Positions 9,329-18,759 of a DNA stretch of 64,000 bases are shown piece after piece (the stretch's first letter is position 1; each line of letters begins with the position of its first letter). This stretch comes from JBIOXB01 sp050732395 (GTDB taxonomy: Bacteria; Zhuqueibacterota; Zhuqueibacteria; Zhuqueibacterales; Zhuqueibacteraceae). The translations under genes were made by a program, and so were the position numbers. A model generated the notes under the pieces. It saw nothing but the letters and a program-made list of their open reading frames with translations, was not told where the DNA came from and searched no databases. The stretch is taken from the NCBI GenBank assembly GCA_050732395.1, contig JBOHQX010000033.1, forward strand, positions 1 through 64,000, written 5' to 3'.

Positions 9329-10231
9329 TCATGGCGACAAACCTGGCTCATATGTCAACATGAACTCGAAGAACTTCGACACTTCGATCATGTCCTTGCC
9401 GACGAATTTAATGCTGTGCGCGTCCGTGCGTTCGATGATGGCGAGATAGCTGAGCACTTCGGAGGGGCGATAGTTCTTGAAGCGAACTTCGAATTGAACC
9501 GGAGTATTCACTTTATAAGGCTTGAATTCCTGCCTGCGGGAGAGGGCTTTAGCGACTTTTTCGCGAATCAAATCACAAGCAGCCTCGGGTGTCAACGTGC
9601 GCGCGGAATGAAAGCCATAGGCCCATTTCACCACCGCGGTTTCGAGGTTACCGAGCAATGCCGTCGCTTCTTTGCAAATGGCATCGTCGCCGGAGATCAT
9701 GATGATCGGGACGTTGAAATGTCCGGCGATGGCAGCGTTGATGCCTGCTTCCGGAACGGAGGTGCCGTTCAGCCGTACATCCGCGAGATTCGCGCTCGAC
9801 ATGGTATGCGCGCGGATGCCTTCGGGGTTGGTCGTGCTGGTGTGATAGCCGATGAAAATCGCACCGTCGAACGTGGCGTCAATGCCCTGCATCATCATCA
9901 AAGGCCGCGGCCACGAGCGTACAATCGTGACGTTTTTCGGTAATTTTTCGATCAACAAATTCTGGCCGTTGCCATGCGAGTCGCTCACGAGAATTTCCGT
10001 TGCGCCGGCTTTGAAAGCCGCGTCAATCGCGACATTCACTTCTTGCGTCATGAACTCGCGAAAGCGCTGGTATTCGAAGCCGGTAGGGCCGAGCTGCTCA
10101 CCACTCACCACGCCGGCAACGCCCTCCATGTCGGCGGAGATGTAGATTTTCAGCTTGGTTTGCGCGTAACCCGGAACCCCCAATGCAACCACCAAAACCA
10201 TGACCACGCACAAGATGGCGCAGAACTTCAT
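9329..10231 (-). CDS. Exported M55 D-aminopeptidase (DppA-like)
   Basis: A 300-residue exported metallopeptidase. The start at ATG 10231 has GGAGGAAGA in front and is followed by a signal peptide; a longer frame to 10282 overlaps the upstream gene and lacks such a site. DppA hallmarks are present: DMEGVAGV, SDSHGNGQN, IGYH and SVPEAGINAAIAG, which build the two-zinc site of peptidase family M55. Family members release D-amino acids such as D-alanine from short peptides, so this enzyme may recycle cell-wall or dietary D-peptides. It is 22 bases downstream of the E1 dehydrogenase gene and probably co-transcribed with it. Confidence 0.88.
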   Translation of the reverse strand: MKFCAILCVVMVLVVALGVPGYAQTKLKIYISADMEGVAGVVSGEQLGPTGFEYQRFREFMTQEVNVAIDAAFKAGATEILVSDSHGNGQNLLIEKLPKNVTIVRSWPRPLMMMQGIDATFDGAIFIGYHTSTTNPEGIRAHTMSSANLADVRLNGTSVPEAGINAAIAGHFNVPIIMISGDDAICKEATALLGNLETAVVKWAYGFHSARTLTPEAACDLIREKVAKALSRRQEFKPYKVNTPVQFEVRFKNYRPSEVLSYLAIIERTDAHSIKFVGKDMIEVSKFFEFMLTYEPGLSP

Positions 10232-10253
10232 TCTTCCTCCAGACCATAAGCGT

Positions 10254-12764
10254 TCACGGATACTTTTTCGGATCTGCTTCATGCATCAGATCATAAACCG
10301 CCTCAAATATCGTCTCGACATTCGGTTTCGACCAGTAATCGCCGTCGGAGCCGTAAGCCGGGCGATGCGGCTTACCGGGGAGCGTGCGCGGCGCCGAATC
10401 CAGCCAATCGTAACCTTTTTGCCTTTCAAGCACTTCTTGCAGCATGTAGGCCGTCGTGCCGCCGGGAACGTCTTCATCGACAAACACAATGCGATTGGTT
10501 TTCCGCAAAGATTCAACAATAATGCCGGGCAGATCGAACGGAAGAAGTGATTGCACGTCAATCACCTCCGCCTCAATGTTCACCCGGCGCAACAGCTCGG
10601 ACGCTTCCAAAACCAGCCGGCAGCATGCGCCGTAGGTCACAATCGTGACTTCGCTGCCCGTACGCAGCACGTCCGGAACGCCTACTGGGACGTTGAACTC
10701 GCCGACGTTGTCTGGCAATTTTTCTTTGAGACGGTAACCGTTCAAGACCTCGACCACAACGGCAGGGTCTTCAGCACGCAAGAGCGTGTTGTAGAAGCCC
10801 GCGGCTTGCGTCATGTTTCGCGGCACCAGCACGTGCATGCCGCGCACGAGGTGAATCAATCCGGCCATCAACGAGCCGGAATGCCAAATCCCTTCGAGAC
10901 GATGGCCGCGCGTGCGCACAATGACCGGGGCTTTTTGGCCGCCCTTCGTGCGCCAATGCAAGGTGGCGAGATCGTCGGACATGATCTGCAGCGCGTAAAG
11001 TATGTAGTCGAGGTATTGAATTTCGGCGATGGGCCGTAAGCCACGCATGGCCATGCCGATCGCCTGCCCGAGGATCGTGCATTCGCGGATGCCGGTATCG
11101 GAAACGCGCAACTCGCCGTATCTTTCCTGCAGGCCTTTGAAGCCCTGATTAACGTCGCCCAGCTTGCCAACGTCTTCACCAAATGCAATCACGCGTGCAT
11201 CGCGGCGCAAGGCGGCATCGAAGCAGGCATTCAAGATTTCAAAGCCGTTCAATGACGGTGATTTTTTTGAATACGCCGGCTTGATCTCCTGAAGGTTGAG
11301 CGCGGAAGATGTGCCGGAGCCGTACAAATGCGAGCTGTAGCGCTCTTGGTTGACGGCATCTTGTCCATTCTTCCAGGCGATGAGCTTCTGCCGCTCCGGA
11401 GAATTCTCGTCGCGCGTCAGCAGCAAAGTTTCGCGAATCGCAACCATGAGGTCACGGCGCAAAGGATTGGCGAGGGCGAGCAATGCGTCTTTGATCTTTT
11501 GCAATTCTGTTCTATGCACCGAGGCATTCATCATTTCCGTGATGAGGTTCCCTGCTGCCGCACGCTCCGCGAGCATCGGGGCAAGGTAGGCTTGCCAGGC
11601 CCGATCGCGCACCTCGACCACAAGTTGCGCATCTTCTTCCTGCCAGCGGTCCATTTGCTCGACTGAGGCCAAGCCTTGCGCCAGCATCCACGCCCGCATT
11701 TTTTTGATACCGTCAAATTCCTCCTCCCATAGCAGGCGTTCTTTGGACTTGTAGCGCTCATGGCTGCCCGAAGTGGAATGCCCCTGCGGCTGGGTCACTT
11801 CGGTCACGTGAATGATCGCAGGTACGTGCTCATGGCGCACAACTGCCGCTGCTTTGATATAGGTGTCCACCAACGCCGGATAATCCCAGGCCCGAACAGT
11901 ATAAATGTCGAAACCGGCGCGTACACCGCGTTGGCGTTGGAAGCCTTTGAGCAGCTCGGAAATGCTTTCTTTGGTGACTTGATGCTCATTGTGGACGGAA
12001 ATGCCGTAGCTGTCATCCCAAATGGAAATGAGCGCCGGCGCTTTCAAAACGCCGATGGCATTGAGCGATTCCCAAAACACGCCTTCGGCGCACGTGGCAT
12101 TGCCAATGGTGCCGAAAGCAATTTCATCACCGTGGTGTGAGAATTGGGTAAGCTGCTGCAATTCCTCCAACTCACGATACAAGCGCGAAGCATACGCCAA
12201 ACCCACGAGGCGCGGCATTTGCGAGCCGGTGGGAGAAACATCGGCGGCGACATTGTACAATTCCATCAAGTTCTTCCATGTGCCGTCTGGATGCAAGCTG
12301 CGGGTCGCGAAATGCGCATTCATCGCGCGTCCGGCCGAAGCCGGATCGGCCTCGACGTCCGCGTGCGCGTACAATTGCGCAAAGTATTCCTGCATCGTCA
12401 TAATTCCGAGCGCGAAGATGAAGGTTTGATCGCGATAATAACCCGAGCGGAAATCGCCCTTTCGAAATGCCCTTGCCATCGCCAGTTGTGGCACTTCCTT
12501 GCCATCGCCAAAGATGCCGAATTTGGCCTTGCCGCCCATCACCTCCTTGCGGCCGATCAGGCTCACTTGCCGGCTTTGATACGCAATACGATAGTCGCGG
12601 ATAATCTCCTCGGCACTGAGCGCGCTGGCAGCAGATGCAGTTTCTGATCCGTCGGCAGCGGGCACGGGTCGCGTGGTCGTGTGATTGGCCGCCGCCAGCC
12701 TGTGCTCGGATTTCGGTCGCGGGGATTTTTGGGCGGTTTTCTTCAGCTCGGTAGATCGTTTCAT
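10254..12764 (-). CDS. Fused E1 alpha-beta 2-oxoacid dehydrogenase
   Basis: An 836-residue thiamine-diphosphate enzyme joining the E1 alpha and beta subunits in one chain. After a low-complexity head of about 45 residues, the alpha part (to about 430) carries the cofactor-binding region IGNATCAEG and WDDSYGIS. The beta part (about 500-836) has FGEDVG, IRECTILGQAIGMAMRG and the C-terminal FVDEDVPGG. Fusions of this kind act as branched-chain 2-oxoacid (or pyruvate) dehydrogenase E1 in Bacteroidetes. The usual GDA/GDG of the metal-binding motif reads GNA here. No E2 or E3 gene lies in the window. Its neighbours are a solute symporter two bases upstream and the D-aminopeptidase, consistent with amino-acid catabolism. 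Confidence 0.85.
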   Translation of the reverse strand: MKRSTELKKTAQKSPRPKSEHRLAAANHTTTRPVPAADGSETASAASALSAEEIIRDYRIAYQSRQVSLIGRKEVMGGKAKFGIFGDGKEVPQLAMARAFRKGDFRSGYYRDQTFIFALGIMTMQEYFAQLYAHADVEADPASAGRAMNAHFATRSLHPDGTWKNLMELYNVAADVSPTGSQMPRLVGLAYASRLYRELEELQQLTQFSHHGDEIAFGTIGNATCAEGVFWESLNAIGVLKAPALISIWDDSYGISVHNEHQVTKESISELLKGFQRQRGVRAGFDIYTVRAWDYPALVDTYIKAAAVVRHEHVPAIIHVTEVTQPQGHSTSGSHERYKSKERLLWEEEFDGIKKMRAWMLAQGLASVEQMDRWQEEDAQLVVEVRDRAWQAYLAPMLAERAAAGNLITEMMNASVHRTELQKIKDALLALANPLRRDLMVAIRETLLLTRDENSPERQKLIAWKNGQDAVNQERYSSHLYGSGTSSALNLQEIKPAYSKKSPSLNGFEILNACFDAALRRDARVIAFGEDVGKLGDVNQGFKGLQERYGELRVSDTGIRECTILGQAIGMAMRGLRPIAEIQYLDYILYALQIMSDDLATLHWRTKGGQKAPVIVRTRGHRLEGIWHSGSLMAGLIHLVRGMHVLVPRNMTQAAGFYNTLLRAEDPAVVVEVLNGYRLKEKLPDNVGEFNVPVGVPDVLRTGSEVTIVTYGACCRLVLEASELLRRVNIEAEVIDVQSLLPFDLPGIIVESLRKTNRIVFVDEDVPGGTTAYMLQEVLERQKGYDWLDSAPRTLPGKPHRPAYGSDGDYWSKPNVETIFEAVYDLMHEADPKKYP

Positions 12765-12765
12765 G

Positions 12766-14340
12766 TTACTCTACGGCTAGGTTCGCTTTCGGGGTCCGGA
12801 AAAGAATACCAACTAAAAACGTGACAATTGCGCCGAACATGATGTACCACGTGAAGGCGATTTGCGGCACCTGCAGGAGCGGCAGGCCGAGCCAGTCCAA
12901 AACGCGATTGGCCAGTCCGCTCAGAATGAAAACAGTTATAAACCCACAAAGCATCGCGATGAGATTGCCCTGGTCGCTGCCTCTGGTGCGGGTCAGCATG
13001 CCGATCAAGAACACGCCGAGCAGCGAGCCGTACGTGTAGCCGATAATGCCCAAGGCGATCGGGATGATGGTCAGGCCCGGATTGTGCAAAACCGAATAGG
13101 CTGCCAGCACGGCGACCACGATCATCAAGACGGCGAATACAAACGTAAAGACTCTGGCCATGCGCACGTAGTGTTGATCGCCGGCGTTGCTGCGAAAGTA
13201 CGGCGCATAAAAATCTTTGACAAAGCTGGTGGCGAGTGCATTGAGCGCGGCGCTGAGCGAACCCATGGCCGTGGCAAACACGCCGGCGATGATCAAGCCG
13301 CGCAGGCCCACCGGCATTTTGGTGATGATAAAGTAGGCGAAAATCTCGTTTTGAGCCTCGGGCATATTGGGATCCGGCGCCACGCGGAAGTAGGCGTAGA
13401 GAAAAATGCCGATGGTGACAAAGGCCAGCGCAATGGGAACGTCGGCAATGCCGGACAAAATCAGGGAAAACCGGCTGCGCTTGTAGTCCGTAGCGGTGAG
13501 CATGCGCTGCACCATGTCCTGATCCGTGCCGTGCGTGGCCATGGTCAGGAACGTCGCGCCGATGAGGGCCGCCCAGATGGTGTATTCCTGGCGAAAGATG
13601 CTCAACATCGCTTCGTACAGCGTGGCTTCGCCTCGCAGGCCGGTATCGAACACTTTGAAATTCGCGAAATTGTCGGTGCCGGCTTTGATGCCTTCCCAGC
13701 CGCCGGGAATGAGATAGACAATACTGAACAAAGCAAACAGCGCCCCGCCGAACATGATGCAGGCCTGAATCAGGTCCGTCCAGATGACGGCCTTGATGCC
13801 GCCCAGCATGGTGTAGACGGCGGTGACGACAGTCATGATCGTGATCGCGAGGGCGTATTGCACCAGCGTCGGCGAGGCGCCGGTAAGGAATTTCCAGGCC
13901 ACGACCAAAACCACAGCAGCAATATAAACACGCACGCCGCTCGCCATCACGCGGGTGACCAGAAAGATGAAGCTGCCGGCGGTGCGTGAAACTGCGCCAA
14001 AACGCTTTTGCAGAAATTCATAAACGGTGTAAACTCGATATTGATAGTAAGGCTTGATAAACAGAAAAGCAATGATGAACCGAGCCAGGATCGTGCCCAG
14101 AGTCAGTTGCACGTAGAGCACGTTTTGCAGGCGATAGCCTTCTGCCGGCGCACCGAGAAATGTGGCGGCGCTGGTTTCCGCCGCGATGATCGAAGCAAGC
14201 ACGGCCCACCAGGGAATTTTACGGCCGCCTAGCGCAAAGTCTTCCATGCTTTCTTCTTTGCGGCCCATGTACAAGCCGATGCCGGTGATGCCAATAAAAT
14301 AGACAATGACGATGAGCAAATCCCAGAAGAGGTTCTGCAA
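12766..14340 (-). CDS. Sodium:solute symporter family transporter
   Basis: A 524-residue protein with about 13-14 hydrophobic helices. Family signatures include GRKEESMEDFALGGRKIPWW, then ASIIAAETSAATFLGAPAE and VYTMLGGIKAVIWTD, typical of the SSS/solute:Na+ symporter superfamily. I favour the TTG at 14340, which has AGGAG six bases before it, over the TTG at 14370, which has none. The substrate cannot be read from sequence; an amino acid, organic acid or sugar is possible. Its stop lies two bases before the E1 dehydrogenase start, so the two genes are almost certainly expressed together and the transporter may import an E1-linked substrate. Confidence 0.88.
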   Translation of the reverse strand: MQNLFWDLLIVIVYFIGITGIGLYMGRKEESMEDFALGGRKIPWWAVLASIIAAETSAATFLGAPAEGYRLQNVLYVQLTLGTILARFIIAFLFIKPYYQYRVYTVYEFLQKRFGAVSRTAGSFIFLVTRVMASGVRVYIAAVVLVVAWKFLTGASPTLVQYALAITIMTVVTAVYTMLGGIKAVIWTDLIQACIMFGGALFALFSIVYLIPGGWEGIKAGTDNFANFKVFDTGLRGEATLYEAMLSIFRQEYTIWAALIGATFLTMATHGTDQDMVQRMLTATDYKRSRFSLILSGIADVPIALAFVTIGIFLYAYFRVAPDPNMPEAQNEIFAYFIITKMPVGLRGLIIAGVFATAMGSLSAALNALATSFVKDFYAPYFRSNAGDQHYVRMARVFTFVFAVLMIVVAVLAAYSVLHNPGLTIIPIALGIIGYTYGSLLGVFLIGMLTRTRGSDQGNLIAMLCGFITVFILSGLANRVLDWLGLPLLQVPQIAFTWYIMFGAIVTFLVGILFRTPKANLAVE

Positions 14341-14510
14341 AATGGCTCCTTTTGCAAAATTAAGAATCAAAAGTTACTGTTCACGTGCAAATTGAAAAGC
14401 AAAACTATTTCGGGCAAAACCATTGATGCGAATGGGAGATTGGGCAACACAATTCCGAAAGGCATTTGAAGGTTCGATGCAAAATGATTTCAAATTATTT
14501 TGCCATTAAA

Positions 14511-17147
14511 TCATTTTGTCGAGCGCTTTTCAATAGCTTTGCCCGCAATCGTTTTGCCTTGCTCAGTAGTTTTATAGCGCCACAACGACTGCAAGAGCAT
14601 TTTGAGGGAAACCGGATGAGCGCCGGAGGCGACATTCTGGGCAGCAATTTCGAAAGCAATGCGCCACTGTTGGAACAAGACGCGATAAGCTTGCCACAAA
14701 CTGTTTCCAGGATCGTATATGCTCGTCGCTTCCGAGGTCACGCCGTTCAACTCTACAACCTTGAAGTTAAGGCCTTGTTTGAAATCTTCCCATGCAGGCA
14801 CACGAAGGTCGTAGCGGCCGAAATAGAAGCCGTGAAACTTTTTGCTCACTCGATCAACGGCATCGACCAGCTCGGGCGTTTTCAACGCCGCGCCATCGAG
14901 AAACAGAGCGCCGCGACAATGCGTACCCAATTCCACCAATCGTACGCGCTCGCCCGGTGCCGGAATCTGGTGCAAGCGAGCGCGATGTTTATCCAAATAG
15001 AACGGGGCCATGCATACTGTGCGGTCGTCCTTGAGAATCAACTCTTCCAGCGTGCTCTTGCCGTCACCAGTCACAGTGGGGAAACGCTTGTCGGTGATGG
15101 CATAAATATCGCCTTTTTCTTGATTGGGGTACCGATAGTAAAAAACACCGAATTCATGGCCGTGAACGTATTCTTGAATAATAATGCTCTCCGGCATTTG
15201 TTTCAAATAATCTTCCAGCTCTGTTTCCGAACGAATGATGCCAACGCCCGCGCCGCGTTGCCCGACCTCCGGTTTGAGCACGACGGGAAAAGACAGAGTC
15301 TGCCGGCGCATGAAATCTTGTACGCGGCGGAGCCGTTCTTCAAAGGGAGAAGGCGGAACGAGTTGGTAGCGCGCCACATAGCCGTTATTATCAGAGAGTT
15401 TTTGCAAGATGTCAAACTTGGATTCACCGATGAAGCCGCCGGCATAAATACCGGGATTGGCCGCAGTGAATAGAGTAAGCGAACGATGCTTGGCGGCCAA
15501 ATACAGGCAGTAAAGAAACACCGGTGGATAAAACCACCATGCCGGCCAGAATTCCCAGCGGGTCTTGCGCCGCCACCACGACAACAGCAAGCGCCGGCCG
15601 CGAAAGGTGAACAACGGCACGAGCAAGCGGAGCAACAACCAAATTGCCAGGACACTCGCCATGAAAGCCGGCAAGGCATAGCGGCCATAAAGCGTGAGAT
15701 AGTCCTGGAGCGGCTGGCCAAGCCCGGCGGCAAACAAAATCACGAGCGGGGTCCACGCCGCCGCCGCCCCGAGCAAATAGAAGGAAAATTTCCACCAGCT
15801 CATACCAATCAAGCCGGCAGCAACATAGGTTGGTAGACGGCTACCGGGCAGGAAACGGCTGACAAAAATTGCTTTTGCCCCCTTTACTTCGAACCAGGCT
15901 TTAGCTTTGGCAATATCACCGGGCTTGATAAACCATCGCAGCGGCGCGCGCGCGAGCATCGATCTGCCCAAGGTTTTTCCCAGTGCATACAAAAGCAAGT
16001 CGCCGCCATAAATGCCAATCAAGCACGCCCAGGCGGCAGGCCAGAACGTGATCGTCTCTCGCGCCAACAGCAAACCCGCACTGATGCAGGTCAAATCCTC
16101 GCTCACCAAGGTGGCGAGTGCCAGCATCAACAGCAGCGCCATCCAGGTTATACCATGCGGCCGCGGAATCGTACGCGGGTCGAATGGGACCTGCGCCCGA
16201 ATGACACGTTCCGGATCGGCCTGCGCCAACGTTCGTGCTTCTCCCATTGCGCTTTTCTGGATGAATGTCATGAGCACCGGCACGAGCATTTCCGTTTGCG
16301 AAAATATCAGTTCGTGCCCGCCATCAAAAAGCCGCAGATCGCTCTGGGGCACCAGGCGATGATGTTCGAGCGCGGCCGCCATAGGCACCAGAGGATCTTC
16401 TCTACCCTGTATGATCAACACCGGTCCGGCATAGCTCCGCAGAGATTCACGCAACGGCCGTTGATCGGTGTCGAAGAAATTTCGTGCATACGAGACGTTC
16501 AAATAGGCGTCATCTACATAACCGAAATGTGGAAACCCTTCCTGCAACAACCACAGAAACGCAAGTTGCAAGCCGTGCACCGCATGATTGAGATGATAAT
16601 CGCCAAAGAGCTCCATTTCCTGCACGCCAGTGGCGGAAACCAGCGCGAGGGATTGCACTCGTGCCGGAGCGAATTGGGCCAATAGGATGGCCACGCCGCC
16701 GCTCATGCTGTAGCCGACCACGTGCACGCGCTCGATCTGCAACTGTTCCAACAACTGAGCGAGATAGTGCGCATGCGCGCGCACGGAATAATCTGGAATT
16801 TTCAGGGTGGAGCCGCGAAAGCCGGGCAAGTCCGGAACCAGGACGCGGTTGTGTATTGCCAGCAGTGGAGCCAGGCGGTCGAATGTCTCTGAAGCCATGG
16901 GGCTGCCATGAAGCAGCAAGACTACCGGCGGGTCGGCATTGGCATCCGGACGCAGGTCTCGATAAGCGAGGGTAATATTTGAAGGCATAAGCCGATCATC
17001 GCATACCGCGGTCAAGGTGGCAGTGATTTGATCCTGACGAGGATGAGCGGTGGCGTGAGTCTTCAAGCGAACCAGGTGAGAGCACAGCAATAACACGAAA
17101 TAAGCAATGAGGAAGTATCTCCATATCGGGCGCGCTCGGGTCAGCAT
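14511..17147 (-). CDS. Three-domain fusion: alpha/beta hydrolase, DedA membrane domain, ATP-grasp ligase
   Basis: An 878-residue membrane protein. Residues 1-25 form a hydrophobic anchor. About 30-295 is an alpha/beta hydrolase (LLLHGSP oxyanion loop, GYSMSG nucleophile Ser147, GREDP acid and GGHE histidine). About 330-520 is a DedA/VTT membrane domain with the RFLPGSR motif. About 600-850 is an ATP-grasp domain (VVLKPEVGQRGAGVGII, then IIQEYVHGHEFGV and a VVELNG metal-binding strand). DedA proteins move polyprenyl phosphates or phospholipids across membranes; ATP-grasp enzymes ligate a carboxylate to an amine. The gene overlaps plsC by seven bases and is last in an acyltransferase operon, so it may finish or flip an aminoacyl lipid. 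I know no characterised protein with this layout. Confidence 0.8.
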   Translation of the reverse strand: MLTRARPIWRYFLIAYFVLLLCSHLVRLKTHATAHPRQDQITATLTAVCDDRLMPSNITLAYRDLRPDANADPPVVLLLHGSPMASETFDRLAPLLAIHNRVLVPDLPGFRGSTLKIPDYSVRAHAHYLAQLLEQLQIERVHVVGYSMSGGVAILLAQFAPARVQSLALVSATGVQEMELFGDYHLNHAVHGLQLAFLWLLQEGFPHFGYVDDAYLNVSYARNFFDTDQRPLRESLRSYAGPVLIIQGREDPLVPMAAALEHHRLVPQSDLRLFDGGHELIFSQTEMLVPVLMTFIQKSAMGEARTLAQADPERVIRAQVPFDPRTIPRPHGITWMALLLMLALATLVSEDLTCISAGLLLARETITFWPAAWACLIGIYGGDLLLYALGKTLGRSMLARAPLRWFIKPGDIAKAKAWFEVKGAKAIFVSRFLPGSRLPTYVAAGLIGMSWWKFSFYLLGAAAAWTPLVILFAAGLGQPLQDYLTLYGRYALPAFMASVLAIWLLLRLLVPLFTFRGRRLLLSWWRRKTRWEFWPAWWFYPPVFLYCLYLAAKHRSLTLFTAANPGIYAGGFIGESKFDILQKLSDNNGYVARYQLVPPSPFEERLRRVQDFMRRQTLSFPVVLKPEVGQRGAGVGIIRSETELEDYLKQMPESIIIQEYVHGHEFGVFYYRYPNQEKGDIYAITDKRFPTVTGDGKSTLEELILKDDRTVCMAPFYLDKHRARLHQIPAPGERVRLVELGTHCRGALFLDGAALKTPELVDAVDRVSKKFHGFYFGRYDLRVPAWEDFKQGLNFKVVELNGVTSEATSIYDPGNSLWQAYRVLFQQWRIAFEIAAQNVASGAHPVSLKMLLQSLWRYKTTEQGKTIAGKAIEKRSTK

Positions 17148-17926
17148 AAATCATCCGTTTCCGCCACCGGTGTGAACAACAACGAAATACGTTCGTGCAG
17201 TTTTTGCGCCAACGCTTTGCGGTCCGTTTCCAGCAAGGTATCGGCGCCGAACACGATTTCCGCTTCGAATCGTGACAGTTTTAAAAGATTGAGCACATGC
17301 GCAAAGAAAGCCATGTCACCCCACCAACACACGGCTAGATGCGCCGGCGTCTCTTGGCCATTGGTGCGATAGCTCAAGCTGCCGTAGTGCACCGGCTGCT
17401 GGCTGCGCACTGCAATTTCGAGCAAAGAGGTTTTGAACGGCATGATGCGTGCGCCACAAGTGCTGGTGCCTTCCGCAAAAAGGGTGACGCCCTCGCCGCG
17501 CGCCAAGGCCGCCGCAATTGCCGCGCTGACGCGCACCACGTCTTTGCGCGCGTTGCGATCGATGTAAATCGTTCCCATTTTGGTGGTCAAATGGCCAATG
17601 ACGGGCCAGCTTTCGACGTCATGGCGTGAGATGAAAACACAGCCAAGTTGCGAAGCCAGTAAGATAATATCGACGTAGCTCAAATGATTTGTGACCAATA
17701 GAAACGGCGCCTGCGGCCGTTGCCCGCGCACGGATATGCGCATCCGCAAAACATTGGCAAAGCCTCGCGCCCAGGTGCGAAAGATGAGCGTACGCCAATG
17801 CAACCGCCGGGCGGGCCAGGGCCGCGTCAACCACATGCCCGGCTGCCACATGGCATAAATCACGACTGTCCACAAGCTCAAAGCGAGGAGGCGGTAAATC
17901 ATTCTAGCCGTTTTCAACATCCTCAC
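17141..17926 (-). CDS. PlsC-type 1-acylglycerol-3-phosphate acyltransferase (OlsA-like position)
   Basis: A 261-residue membrane-bound acyltransferase. The family motifs are NHLSYVD (the NHxxxxD catalytic pair) near residue 79 and FAEGTST, the EGT substrate-binding motif. The GTG at 17926 overlaps the previous stop as GTGA; an ATG two codons later is an alternative start. Proteins of this family move an acyl chain from acyl-ACP or acyl-CoA onto lysophosphatidic acid, or, in ornithine-lipid synthesis (OlsA), onto lyso-ornithine lipid. Being sandwiched between an OlsB-like gene and the DedA/ATP-grasp fusion, with overlaps on both sides, favours the second kind of role, though this is inference. 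Confidence 0.85.
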   Translation of the reverse strand: MRMLKTARMIYRLLALSLWTVVIYAMWQPGMWLTRPWPARRLHWRTLIFRTWARGFANVLRMRISVRGQRPQAPFLLVTNHLSYVDIILLASQLGCVFISRHDVESWPVIGHLTTKMGTIYIDRNARKDVVRVSAAIAAALARGEGVTLFAEGTSTCGARIMPFKTSLLEIAVRSQQPVHYGSLSYRTNGQETPAHLAVCWWGDMAFFAHVLNLLKLSRFEAEIVFGADTLLETDRKALAQKLHERISLLFTPVAETDDLC

Positions 17927-18726
17927 TCTTCACGGAAAAAAAATTTGACGCTGCGCGGATCGAGATGATGTACGTCGAACAGTGCCAGATAATCAATGGT
18001 CTTGAAACGGCGATCCAACGCGGGCGGGCCGCAGATTTTGGCGCCAATCATCAGGTAGATCTGCATGAGGCGTGGGAGCGCCACCGGATTTTCTTCCGGC
18101 GCGATAAACCCCTCGGGGTAGCACAGGTATTCGGCATGAGGCAGAATCTGTAAATGGGGATGAACGTGATCGTGCGTCGCGAGGTAATCCATCACCCTCT
18201 TCCCTTCCGCCGGACTCTGGCTCGTGAGCGAGCAACAGCCAAATAAATAGCGCTTACAATTGTGCCTCAGATAGCGCGCGAGGCCGCGCCAAAGGAGATT
18301 GAGAACTTGCTTGCTGCGATATTGTTGCGCCACGCACGCACGCCCCAGCTCCACCGATTGCGCCAGCACTTTGCGCGGCACACTGGCGAGATCGAACTCG
18401 CTGAAGGAATAAAACCCTTGCAGCGAGCCGGCCATTTCAACAGTCTGCATGCGATAGGTGCCCACGACTTTATCCGTGGCGATGTCCGTCACCATCAAAT
18501 GATGGCAAACCATGTCGAACTCGTCTTCATCGCGCCCGGTCGCAAAGGAGCTTGCCAAACCTTCATGCAATTCCAAATTGAACACTTCGAAACGCAATTG
18601 CAAAATAGCGTCCAGCTCGTGCGCGTTGCGCGCAAAACGCAAGCGAAATTTGCCGTCAACCACGTCCGTTTCTGGCAGAAATTCGCGGCAACGGGGATAG
18701 GCGCCGGTTGTCGATGAGAGTGACAT
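17923..18726 (-). CDS. GNAT-fold N-acyltransferase, OlsB-like
   Basis: A 267-residue soluble GNAT protein of the Acetyltransf_5/OlsB type. Seen in sequence: LRFEVFNLELHEG, the acidic DEDEFDMVCHHL stretch, GTYRMQT, ELGRACVAQQYR and LWRGLARYL, then the C-terminal FKTIDYLALFD segment usual for this family. OlsB moves a 3-hydroxyacyl chain from acyl-ACP to the alpha-amine of ornithine; relatives acylate other amino acids. It is the first gene of a three-gene overlapping operon with plsC and the hydrolase-DedA-ATP-grasp fusion. An ornithine aminotransferase gene lies 8 kb away but is not linked to this operon. The substrate is not determined by the sequence. Confidence 0.8.
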   Translation of the reverse strand: MSLSSTTGAYPRCREFLPETDVVDGKFRLRFARNAHELDAILQLRFEVFNLELHEGLASSFATGRDEDEFDMVCHHLMVTDIATDKVVGTYRMQTVEMAGSLQGFYSFSEFDLASVPRKVLAQSVELGRACVAQQYRSKQVLNLLWRGLARYLRHNCKRYLFGCCSLTSQSPAEGKRVMDYLATHDHVHPHLQILPHAEYLCYPEGFIAPEENPVALPRLMQIYLMIGAKICGPPALDRRFKTIDYLALFDVHHLDPRSVKFFFREE

Positions 18727-18759
18727 GCTGGCGATCTGCGTTTGTCGGTCTCGTGATAC

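Noticed and set aside
12862..13989. A 375-residue His/Asp/Gly-rich frame on the plus strand
   Set aside because: It is the complement of the symporter's membrane helices; the composition is an artefact of the reverse reading.
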